Made by a program: the position numbers and the translations under genes. From an uncultured Cryomorphaceae bacterium (GTDB taxonomy: Bacteria > Bacteroidota > Bacteroidia > Flavobacteriales > Schleiferiaceae), in contig CAJWXO010000013.1 of the NCBI GenBank assembly GCA_913049755.1, positions 1 through 19,687 of the forward strand: a DNA stretch of 19,687 nucleotides, in the 5' to 3' direction. Of this stretch, positions 7,320 through 15,062 are shown in pieces. How positions within the stretch are numbered: position 1 is the first letter of the stretch; every line of letters begins with the position of its first letter. Below the pieces are notes generated by a model, which was not told where the DNA came from, did not search any database, and saw nothing but the letters and a program-made list of their open reading frames with translations.

Positions 7320-8286
7320 CCTTTACAGCAGAGAATATTTTTCCTGAGGGAATATCTTTACAAGCAAAGTCTTTTCTCGAACAATAATTCAGTCCAGCAA
7401 TGGAACATGGCCAGCATTCCAAGTTCTCTGGCTCAATTGAGATAGAATTATTATTTAAGGCCCTAAATCCAGCTTTTGGTGAAGTTCCCATCCACAAAAT
7501 AACAGAGGGGACATTATATGCTGCAGCAATATGTTGATTCGCAGAATCACAAACTATAGCTCCTTTTGCCATAAGCCACATTTCTTTTTCGCTAAATCTC
7601 ATGTCGGAAGCAAGACTCAACTGTGGATGTGAATAATTCCAATTCTTTAATTCCTCTTCAGTTCCCTGAATAATTATTGAATTCCCTTCACTCAAAAGTT
7701 CTTCCACAACACTTATTGCTTTATGTAAAGGCCAACTTTTTGTTTTTTTAGAGGAAAATGGACAAATAATCCAAATGATTTTTTTGACTGCTAATAAATT
7801 TTCAGGGGGGGGCTTTAAAGAAAACATTGGAGAGTTATATTTCACACCAAAAGACTTCAAAACAAGACTAATTTCTTCTTGAATACTGGGAAGACTTTTA
7901 ATTTTTTTTCTCAAAAATGCCTTTCTTAAATTTCTTTTTTTTGAAAACCTCTTTACTTTGTATCCCATCAAATATGCCAGAGAATAAAAAACTACTGTTC
8001 GCAAATGTGAATGAGCATCAAATACAAAATTGGGCGAATTACTTCTGAACCAACCCCAAAAGAAAGATAACTGACTCAACCAAGATCTATAATCACCGGA
8101 TACATCTAAATCAACAACTCGAATACTTTTAACACACGGAAGATTAGCAGCAATATCTGGTCTTGTGAATAAGGTAAAAGAAACAGAAGAATCCTGAAAA
8201 GTAGCATCTTCCATCACCGAAAAGAGCATGAATACGTCACCAAGAGCTGAAAAACGAGCAACTGCAATGTGTTTTCTATCAGTCAT
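7306..8286 (-). CDS. Glycosyltransferase family 9 (heptosyltransferase-like)
   Basis: This 326-residue cytoplasmic or membrane-peripheral enzyme has the GT-B fold of family GT9 (the WaaC/WaaF group), which transfers a sugar from a nucleotide donor onto lipid-linked surface glycan. Family marks are RFSALGD (11-17, the N-terminal acceptor loop), DAHSHLRT (90-97), the KKTKSWP segment (180-186), and CDSANQHIAAA (246-256), equivalent to the family's DSGxxHIAAA donor site. The C-terminal end has four cysteines (291, 294, 302, 309) in CWPC...YC...FAC. In Bacteroidota the sugar is often unknown, so I do not assign a waa name. The ATG lies two bases after the stop of the DUF4254 gene, as the last member of the long minus-strand operon. 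An 8-base G run (7805-7812) encodes Pro-Pro-Pro here. Confidence 0.88.
   Translation of the reverse strand: MTDRKHIAVARFSALGDVFMLFSVMEDATFQDSSVSFTLFTRPDIAANLPCVKSIRVVDLDVSGDYRSWLSQLSFFWGWFRSNSPNFVFDAHSHLRTVVFYSLAYLMGYKVKRFSKKRNLRKAFLRKKIKSLPSIQEEISLVLKSFGVKYNSPMFSLKPPPENLLAVKKIIWIICPFSSKKTKSWPLHKAISVVEELLSEGNSIIIQGTEEELKNWNYSHPQLSLASDMRFSEKEMWLMAKGAIVCDSANQHIAAAYNVPSVILWMGTSPKAGFRALNNNSISIEPENLECWPCSIAGLNYCSRKDFACKDIPSGKIFSAVKDLSK
7805..7812 (+). repeat. 8-base G homopolymer inside the GT9 gene
   Basis: Eight consecutive G (eight C in the coding strand) encode Pro158-Pro160, in a variable linker between the two halves of the glycosyltransferase. It is the longest G/C run I noticed in this AT-rich window. 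A one-base slip would shift the frame and cut the enzyme near its middle. The as-read allele is in frame (ON). Confidence 0.8.
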
Positions 8287-8288
8287 CT

Positions 8289-8888
8289 TTATTCAACGCC
8301 ATAAAGTGCAGGATTTGTATCCGGGTCATTATATAATTTATGTTGTTCAAAAATATTATACTTAACATCGCCAGATTTTAAATCACTGATAAGCTCATTT
8401 ATACTATCAATTAAATTCTTGTTTTGCAATTCCAGTTTCCACAGACGAGACTTTGCTTCTTTAACAAGGTCAAAATTTGAATTTTTTCGGGATGATTCAA
8501 TATCCATATGATATATCTTCAACTGTAAAATACTTAAGCGATCCATAGCCCAACCCAATGATTCCGTCCTTATTGATCCATCCGGATTTTCGTCAGGCTG
8601 CAATAAATTTTTTAAAATAACATCCATTTTTTCTACTATTCCCGTTCGACGTTGATTCAGTGTATCAATTCTTCGCTTTAAAGAAATAAAATCAATAGGA
8701 GGTAAATCTTCTCGTCTAATTTCATCCTCCAGGTGCCATTGAACGATATCTATCCATGCTTTTTGGAAAAAAATTTTAGATAAATTATCTTCTGTGGAAA
8801 TTCTCGGACAAGCCGACTCTAATTTATCTAATTGATGATAATCATCAATAGCCTTTCTAAATAATTTTATTGCCCAGTCCGCAGTCAT
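8289..8888 (-). CDS. DUF4254 family protein
   Basis: This is a 199-residue protein of unknown function. It is soluble, highly charged and almost entirely helical, with no signal peptide or membrane helix. I recognise the DUF4254 pattern: an N-terminal WHLEDEIRR-type helix (near residue 50), a SLGWAMDRLSILQLKIYHM segment near the middle, and a C-terminal tail with KLYNDPDTNPALYG, which is highly characteristic. Helices between about 120 and 185 could form a coiled coil. Its ATG overlaps the dsbD-like stop (ATGA, 8885-8888) and its stop is two bases from the GT9 start. In Bacteroidota this family is commonly found beside GT9 enzymes, so a partner or scaffold role in surface-sugar assembly is a reasonable inference but is not shown here. 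Confidence 0.85.
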   Translation of the reverse strand: MTADWAIKLFRKAIDDYHQLDKLESACPRISTEDNLSKIFFQKAWIDIVQWHLEDEIRREDLPPIDFISLKRRIDTLNQRRTGIVEKMDVILKNLLQPDENPDGSIRTESLGWAMDRLSILQLKIYHMDIESSRKNSNFDLVKEAKSRLWKLELQNKNLIDSINELISDLKSGDVKYNIFEQHKLYNDPDTNPALYGVE

Positions 8889-10876
8889 AAAATATTAAAT
8901 CTATCAATACCATCTTGAAGCCAATCAACAAAAACACTTGCATCTGGGTGATATGCTGCGCTGCCATTTAATGGTTCAAAGCTCCCATTAGGGTCAATAA
9001 GAATATAATAAGGCTGAGCGTTAGTATTATAATTAGTAGCTTGAAAATCACTCCATTTTTGACCTACTCTTTTTATCTCTTTTCCTGAAACTTCAGAAAT
9101 ATATTGTTCATCTTTAGGCAATACAATCCTCTCATCTACATATAATGAGACTAAAACAACTTCTTTTGACAGTATATTTTTAACCCTTAAATCCGTCCAT
9201 ACTTGTTCCTCCATTTTTCGGCAGTTAACACAACCCCATCCAGTAAAATCAATCATTACAGGCTTATTAACCTCTTTAGCAAAAGCAACAGCTCCCTCTA
9301 AGTCATTATTAAAAATCTTTTTATCCTTATCAATATGAGAAGATGCTGATGCATCGGAGCCATACTGTTCAGAATAGTGTAACGGTGGTGGGAAACCTGA
9401 AATTAATTTTACTGGCGCACCAAAAATCCCAGGCAATAGGTAAAAAGATATAATTAAAAATACAGAACCTAAGAGCATTCTTCCGACACCCAAATAATCA
9501 GACTTACTATCGTTAGGGAGCCTAAAACCCCCAAATAAGTAAAAGGCAGTAACAAATGAAATGCCTGTCCAAATAGCTATAAAAAGTTCACGGTTTAACA
9601 TATGATATTGCCAAACCATATCTGCTGTGGAAAGGAATTTCAAAGCAAAAGCTAATTCTAAGAATCCTAAAACAACTTTTGCTACATTCAGCCACCCTCC
9701 TGATTTCGGTAGGGATTGTAACCAACTTGGAAAAGCTGCAAAAAGCATAAAAGGTAAACTTAGGGCAAAGGAGAATCCAAACATTCCAATCGCAGGAGCT
9801 AATAATTCCCCGGATTGACTTGCTCGAACAAGAAGGGTCCCTATCAATGGCCCGGTGCAACTAAAAGAGACTAAAGCCAAAGTAAATGCCATGAAAAATA
9901 TACCAAAGAGCCCACCTTTATTTGATAATGTATCGGATCCATCTACCCATTTAGAGGGTAATGTAATTTCAAACGCACCGAAGAAACTAATTGCAAAAAC
10001 AACAAATAGAAAAAAGAATGCCAAATTAAACCAAGGATTTGTTGCCAATGCATTTAGTGCATCTCCACCGAAAATAATGGTAACAAAGAGACCTAAAGCC
10101 ACATAGATCACATTGATGCTTACACCATAAGTAATTGCTTTACTAATTCCTTCAGAACGGTTTTTACTTTGCTTCATAAAAAAACTTACCGTTAGAGGAA
10201 TCATCGGGAATATACAAGGCATAATAATTGCAAAAAATCCCCAAAACATACCCTCGCCAAAAATCCCTAACAAGCTATCCGAGATTACAGCATCTCTGAT
10301 GATTTCTTTTTTCTCTTGTATTTCTGAAGTTGGCATTAAATCATCAGAATTAATATTTGTCTGATCACCATTTACTGTTGAACTACTTTTTGAAACAATT
10401 TGATCTGCAGCTGGAATATTCCATGTGAGCTTTAAATAGTCCGGAGGCAGACACATCTCATCATTGCATACGATAAATTCAACTTCAGCTTCTAATATTA
10501 ATTCTTTCGTATTGCGTTTATCTATTTTTTGACGAAAAACAACTTTATCCTTAAAAAAAGATAATTCCATATCAAATTCCTTGACAAACTCTGTAATCGG
10601 AGAAGGTTCTTGAAAATAATCAGAGTCAAAAAAACTGATCACAGCTTTATTTTTCTCTGAAAACGAAGCCGAATCAAAAGTGAATTTCGTAGGAAATGGA
10701 AAATCATCATTATACTGACTATATAAATGCCAGCCAGGCTCGAGAGTTGCGATAGCCTCTAAATATTTTCCATCAACATTAGTTGACCACTCGACAGGAG
10801 TCAATATTTGGGCATTGACTTGCAATGTTCCAAGTATGATCAGAATAGCCAGGAATAGTCTTTTGATAACTTTCAT
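8885..10876 (-). CDS. dsbD: DsbD-type thiol:disulfide interchange protein
   Basis: DsbD moves reducing electrons from cytoplasmic thioredoxin across the inner membrane to periplasmic thiols. This 663-residue protein has all three parts. A signal peptide (1-22) leads into a periplasmic alpha domain with Cys137 and Cys142 (VCNDEMCLPP). A CcdA-like membrane core (about 203-490) has Cys221 (IMPCIFPM) and Cys340 (FSCTGPL) in matching half-repeats. The C-terminal thioredoxin-like gamma domain (about 525-663) has the active site Cys549-Val-Asn-Cys552 preceded by DFTGWG. All six redox cysteines known from DsbD are thus present. It follows tilS by 18 bases and overlaps the DUF4254 start. Likely clients are periplasmic reductases and cytochrome c maturation, but none is encoded nearby. 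Confidence 0.92.
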   Translation of the reverse strand: MKVIKRLFLAILIILGTLQVNAQILTPVEWSTNVDGKYLEAIATLEPGWHLYSQYNDDFPFPTKFTFDSASFSEKNKAVISFFDSDYFQEPSPITEFVKEFDMELSFFKDKVVFRQKIDKRNTKELILEAEVEFIVCNDEMCLPPDYLKLTWNIPAADQIVSKSSSTVNGDQTNINSDDLMPTSEIQEKKEIIRDAVISDSLLGIFGEGMFWGFFAIIMPCIFPMIPLTVSFFMKQSKNRSEGISKAITYGVSINVIYVALGLFVTIIFGGDALNALATNPWFNLAFFFLFVVFAISFFGAFEITLPSKWVDGSDTLSNKGGLFGIFFMAFTLALVSFSCTGPLIGTLLVRASQSGELLAPAIGMFGFSFALSLPFMLFAAFPSWLQSLPKSGGWLNVAKVVLGFLELAFALKFLSTADMVWQYHMLNRELFIAIWTGISFVTAFYLFGGFRLPNDSKSDYLGVGRMLLGSVFLIISFYLLPGIFGAPVKLISGFPPPLHYSEQYGSDASASSHIDKDKKIFNNDLEGAVAFAKEVNKPVMIDFTGWGCVNCRKMEEQVWTDLRVKNILSKEVVLVSLYVDERIVLPKDEQYISEVSGKEIKRVGQKWSDFQATNYNTNAQPYYILIDPNGSFEPLNGSAAYHPDASVFVDWLQDGIDRFNIL

Positions 10877-10894
10877 AAAAGCAAAAATAACGGA

Positions 10895-12262
10895 TCATTC
10901 ATCATTAAAACGGATATATTTTTCTTCATTATCCATTTTAACGTTTCTACTCAACTGCAAGCCTGGTATCCAGTATACTTCACCTGAAGAAATAGAATAA
11001 GAAAGCAATACTTGTTTATGCCTGAGACATGATGGAACTTTGGAATCCGTAAGGATGTCACTGACCTTTTTTTTGCCTGTCATTCCAAGGGGATACATAT
11101 AATCCCCCTTAATCCAAGTCCTCCAAAATAAACACTTATTATTTTGTGGAACCTTAAGCAAAGGATTCATTAAATCTCCAAAATCCTGAGTTTCTTGTGA
11201 TTTGCTATGTTCTAATTGCCATTGCTTCTCAAAGTTCCAAAAACTCCCATTCCAGCAATTCCCTTGGATGTTTGAAGTTTCCCCATCGACATTTCTTGGT
11301 TTCACCGTGGATAATCTATTTTTCACCATATCTGGATTAAGTAGGACTAAACCCTCACGTTCATTCCAAATTTGCCAACCCTTAAATTGAATATGAGTCC
11401 CAACTTGTGTTTTATTCAAAGAGAAAACTTGTTCATAGTCAAAATCAGCAATTGGTTTAATAATATAATTAAAAAGCAATGAGCCATGAGCAACATCAAA
11501 TATTTTTCGATCAATAATTTTTGCTCCAGGAATAGAATATGATTTGCGTAGATATAAATCTTTATCTCGATTAATAGAAGTTTTTAAGTAAGAATTAATT
11601 TCTCTTAAATTTCTCTGTGTAGTTTTAAAACCCTCCATAGCTTGAGGCACAGCTTCGATTAGCGATGGTAACGAATTATGTCGAATATGGTTTCTGGTAT
11701 ATTTATCCGTATGATTTGTTGAATCTTCGGACCAAACTAATTTGTGTTCTGTTCCAAAAAAATTGATTTGGTCCTTTGAAACTGACCAGAAAGGTCTGTA
11801 CACATTATCATTTTTAGATGACATGGAAATCAAGCCACTTAAACCAGTACCTCGAGCAGCATGAAACAAAAATGTCTCAGCCGAATCATTTGCATGATGA
11901 GCTGTTAAAATTGAAGGGGCTTGAACTTCTTCACAGTAATTCGTTACAGCTTCATAACGTAAATCCCGTGCTCTAGATTGAAAATTCGCCGATAAATTGA
12001 AATCTTTAGGCGCATGAAGAATCTTAAATGGGATTGAATATTTGGAGCACCAGTGGCGAACAAAATTTTCATCTTGATCAGATTCTTTCCCACGAAGACC
12101 GTAATTCAGGTGAAAAATAAAAAATGGAACTTTAAGTATTTTGAGTATGTGAGCTAGAGAAACGGAATCTTGACCTCCTGAAAACATTAAAACATAAGGT
12201 AGTGGAACTTTTTCTAAAAAATTATTTACTAACTCTATTAGGTTAACACTATTTGATTCCAT
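10895..12262 (-). CDS. tilS: tRNA(Ile)-lysidine synthetase
   Basis: TilS converts the anticodon cytidine-34 of tRNA(Ile)(CAU) to lysidine using ATP and lysine, which makes the tRNA read AUA; it is essential in most bacteria. In this 455-residue protein the PP-loop is FSGGQDSVSL (27-36, SGGxDS), followed by HLNYGLRGKESDQDE, then LTAHHANDSAETFLFHAARG. The motif NHIRHNSLPSL and a C-terminal domain with WIKGDYMYPLGMTGKKKVSDIL complete the family pattern. The length is usual for the long form with the C-terminal tRNA-binding domain. The gene begins two bases after the pabB stop and lies 18 bases before dsbD, so it is expressed with unrelated metabolic genes. The codon at the third PP-loop residue (Gln31) varies in the family. 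Confidence 0.94.
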   Translation of the reverse strand: MESNSVNLIELVNNFLEKVPLPYVLMFSGGQDSVSLAHILKILKVPFFIFHLNYGLRGKESDQDENFVRHWCSKYSIPFKILHAPKDFNLSANFQSRARDLRYEAVTNYCEEVQAPSILTAHHANDSAETFLFHAARGTGLSGLISMSSKNDNVYRPFWSVSKDQINFFGTEHKLVWSEDSTNHTDKYTRNHIRHNSLPSLIEAVPQAMEGFKTTQRNLREINSYLKTSINRDKDLYLRKSYSIPGAKIIDRKIFDVAHGSLLFNYIIKPIADFDYEQVFSLNKTQVGTHIQFKGWQIWNEREGLVLLNPDMVKNRLSTVKPRNVDGETSNIQGNCWNGSFWNFEKQWQLEHSKSQETQDFGDLMNPLLKVPQNNKCLFWRTWIKGDYMYPLGMTGKKKVSDILTDSKVPSCLRHKQVLLSYSISSGEVYWIPGLQLSRNVKMDNEEKYIRFNDE

Positions 12263-12264
12263 AA

Positions 12265-13590
12265 TTATTTATTAAAATTCAATATGTGTTTTGGGGCATT
12301 CATTTTCAAATTTATCTCTTCCCACTCTTTTTCAGGATCAGCATCTATAGTCAATGCCGAACCTGCCCATGAAATCCATCGATCATTTTTACTTTCATAC
12401 ATTAAACTACGGATAATAACATTGAAATCACATTCACCATTCGGCGCCACGTAACCTAAAGCTCCTGAATACCAGCCTCTCCTTTCAGGCTCTTGACTAT
12501 CTATTCTCTCCATTGCCCGAATCTTAGGGGCCCCTGTCATGCTTCCCATAGGGAAAGTAGCCTCGATAGTATTTAACCAATCCAAATTGTCTTTCAAGAC
12601 GCCATGTACAGTGGATACCAGATGAAATACTGTTGGTAATTTCCTTAATTCTAGATATCGATCAACCTTTACAGACCTTTCCTTAGCCACACGAGATATA
12701 TCATTCCGAACGATATCTACAATCATCGTATTCTCACTGCGTTCTTTTTTTGAATTTCTTAAATCATTTCCATGTCGGATATCCTCAGCATGATTTTCAC
12801 CCCTGGGAGAAGTTCCTTTTATTGGTTGACTATAAATAAGAGATTCATTGCCCTCCTTGCGAATGCATAAGTATCTTTCTGGGGAAGCTGAAATTAAAGT
12901 AGCTGTAGGTGTTTGAAAATAACCCGCCATAGACGCTTTAGCCTTAGAGTATAACCTTTTATATACCTCCATTCGATCAATATCCCCTTTACCCTTGAAA
13001 GGAAAACACAAATTTGCTTCATATATATCTCCAATATTGATCCATTCTTTTATTTTTTCAGCTCTTTCGAGATAGTCATTTTCTCCCCAGGATTCAAAGA
13101 GCTTCGTTCCCTGGTCAAAACCTTTTGTGACTTCCCCTCGCCTTAAAATATTTTCCCACCAATCCTCCGAATCGTAGTTTAAGGAGTCATGAATATGTAA
13201 CTGAATGCTGCCTTTTTTTGAAACCACAACCCATTGAGGTTCAAAAAAAATAATTTCAGGAAAATTTAAATTTGATGGATGCCTTGAAGAAATCGATTTT
13301 TCTAAAGCATTTTTTACATCATAGCTGAGAATTCCAAACCACCAAGATGGGAATAAACGCCAATGAAATTTGAGATTATCCCAAGCTTTCGAATTGGCAA
13401 TGGGATATGTGAAATTTTTAACACTTCCTCCAGCACATAAAAAATCATATCGATCAAGAACTTCTGGTGATTCAATTAGAGAGGACCCAGTTTCTAAAAG
13501 ACTAAAATGAGAGAATGATTTGGAAACATTGCGTAACGCCGTTTGAATTTCAACGGACGCAATATTTAATTTATGCGTCTTAAAAGACAT
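12265..13590 (-). CDS. pabB: Aminodeoxychorismate synthase component I
   Basis: PabB adds an amino group to chorismate, with ammonia from a PabA glutaminase, to make 4-amino-4-deoxychorismate, the precursor of p-aminobenzoate and folate. With the start at 13590 the protein has 441 residues. The C-terminal chorismate-binding half carries GDIYEANLCFPF (187-198), PIKGT with the PabB-specific lysine (256-260), VDIVRNDIS, MGSMTGAPKIRAME and a terminal GSALTIDADPEKEWEE. The Lys in PIKGT and the absence of a fused glutaminase argue against TrpE. An upstream in-frame ATG at 13621-13623 would overlap lpd by 32 bases and adds a basic 11-residue tail; the ATG at 13588-13590, one base past the lpd stop, fits better. 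No pabA or pabC is seen in the window. Confidence 0.92.
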   Translation of the reverse strand: MSFKTHKLNIASVEIQTALRNVSKSFSHFSLLETGSSLIESPEVLDRYDFLCAGGSVKNFTYPIANSKAWDNLKFHWRLFPSWWFGILSYDVKNALEKSISSRHPSNLNFPEIIFFEPQWVVVSKKGSIQLHIHDSLNYDSEDWWENILRRGEVTKGFDQGTKLFESWGENDYLERAEKIKEWINIGDIYEANLCFPFKGKGDIDRMEVYKRLYSKAKASMAGYFQTPTATLISASPERYLCIRKEGNESLIYSQPIKGTSPRGENHAEDIRHGNDLRNSKKERSENTMIVDIVRNDISRVAKERSVKVDRYLELRKLPTVFHLVSTVHGVLKDNLDWLNTIEATFPMGSMTGAPKIRAMERIDSQEPERRGWYSGALGYVAPNGECDFNVIIRSLMYESKNDRWISWAGSALTIDADPEKEWEEINLKMNAPKHILNFNK

Positions 13591-13591
13591 T

Positions 13592-14986
13592 TTAGGCGTG
13601 GATTGCTCTCTTGGCCGTCGCATCTAGAGCCGCCTCCTTAATCGCCTCGGCATAAGTCGGGTGACCGTGACAAATTCTTGCGATATCCTCAGCAGAGGCT
13701 CTAAACTCCATTGCTACAACAGCTTCCATGATTAGATCTGCAGCTCTCGCAGCCACAATATGAACACCTAAGACCTCATCACTATGAGAATCAGCAAGGA
13801 TCTTTACAACTCCATCTATATCTCCTGAAGCCCTTGAGCGACCTAGGGCACGCATCGGGAAAGATCCAACTTTATAATCTTTTCCCATTTCTTTTAATTC
13901 ATGTTCTGTTTTCCCAACACTGGCAACTTCCGGCCATGTGTAAACTATGTTTGGAATTAAATTATAATCGATGTGAGGTTTTTGACCCGCAATAAATTCA
14001 GCAACAGAAACACCTTCATCTTCTGCTTTATGAGCAAGCATGGCGCCTCTGACTACATCACCTATGGCAAATATATTTGACTTGTTAGTCTGTAAATTAT
14101 GGTCAACTTTTATTCGTCCTTGGGCATCCAACTCTACTCCTACTTTATCCAAATTTAAGCCTTTGACATAAGCCTTTCTTCCCACAGCGACAAGACAATA
14201 GTCTGCCTCCATATTAAATGAATTCCCTTTATTATCAACACCTGAAACGTTTACGATTTTACCTTTTCGAATAACTTTATCAACCTTGGTTGATAAATGA
14301 AATTTCATTCCAAGCTTCCGGAGACTTCTCTGTAGTTCTTTACCGCAAGACTCGTCCATATTAGGTATAAGACTTTTACTATACTCAACAACAGTTACTT
14401 CAGACCCAAGTCGCTTATAGACTGAACCCATTTCAAGACCAATAACTCCTCCTCCAATTACAACAAGACGTTTAGGTATCTCTTGAAGATTAAGAGCCTC
14501 TGTTGAAGAGATTATTCTCTCCTTGTCAAACTTAGCAAATGGCAATTCTATCGGCTTAGAACCGGTTGCTAGAATAATATTTTTAGCATCTATTTTTACC
14601 TTTTTGGATCCAGTAACCTCAACTGAGGTATCACTGATTAAACTAGCCAATCCATGAATTACTTCAATCTTATTCTTCTTCATTAAAAAGTCAATTCCCT
14701 GACAAGTTGTATTCACAACGGAATTTTTTCGACTGATTAATTTTGGCATATTAACCTTTGGAGCTGGTCCTTCAATACCATGCTGCTCGAAATTATGTGT
14801 CGCATTGTGAAAGTGCTCTGAAGAATCCAACAAAGATTTCGAGGGAATACAACCTACATTTAAACATGTACCTCCGAGAGTATTATATTTTTCCACGATA
14901 GCCGTTTTAAGACCTAATTGAGCGGATCGAATTGCACTCACATAGCCTCCAGGGCCAGACCCAATAACTACAACATCATACTGCAT
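13592..14986 (-). CDS. lpdA: Dihydrolipoyl dehydrogenase (E3)
   Basis: E3 reoxidises dihydrolipoyl groups of 2-oxoacid dehydrogenase and glycine-cleavage complexes, passing electrons through FAD to NAD+. With the start at 14986 it has 464 residues. Visible features are the FAD-binding VIGSGPGGYVSAI (7-19), the redox disulfide GGTCLNVGC (Cys41, Cys46), the NAD-binding GGGVIGLEMGS, the second FAD motif IFAIGDVV, and the C-terminal catalytic pair His442/Glu447 in GHPTYAEA. The frame also contains a TTG at 15005-15007, but MQYDVVVIG at 14986 is the standard family N-terminus. On this strand a one-mismatch -7 box (TTACTTTG, 15012-15005) precedes it. The gene opens the tight lpd-pabB-tilS-dsbD-DUF4254-GT9 run, and no E1 or E2 gene lies nearby. 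Confidence 0.95.
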   Translation of the reverse strand: MQYDVVVIGSGPGGYVSAIRSAQLGLKTAIVEKYNTLGGTCLNVGCIPSKSLLDSSEHFHNATHNFEQHGIEGPAPKVNMPKLISRKNSVVNTTCQGIDFLMKKNKIEVIHGLASLISDTSVEVTGSKKVKIDAKNIILATGSKPIELPFAKFDKERIISSTEALNLQEIPKRLVVIGGGVIGLEMGSVYKRLGSEVTVVEYSKSLIPNMDESCGKELQRSLRKLGMKFHLSTKVDKVIRKGKIVNVSGVDNKGNSFNMEADYCLVAVGRKAYVKGLNLDKVGVELDAQGRIKVDHNLQTNKSNIFAIGDVVRGAMLAHKAEDEGVSVAEFIAGQKPHIDYNLIPNIVYTWPEVASVGKTEHELKEMGKDYKVGSFPMRALGRSRASGDIDGVVKILADSHSDEVLGVHIVAARAADLIMEAVVAMEFRASAEDIARICHGHPTYAEAIKEAALDATAKRAIHA

Positions 14987-15062
14987 AAGACTTGATTTTA
15001 TTTTCAAAGTAAAGGTAGTTCACTCTATCTGAATTATCCATTCAAATACTACAAGCACTGGA

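Noticed and set aside
13591..13623. pabB starting at 13623
   Set aside because: This needs a 32-base overlap with lpd and adds a basic stretch with no family match; an ATG lies one base after the lpd stop.
14987..15007. lpd starting at the TTG at 15005-15007
   Set aside because: The ATG at 14984-14986 yields the standard E3 N-terminus directly before the FAD-binding motif.
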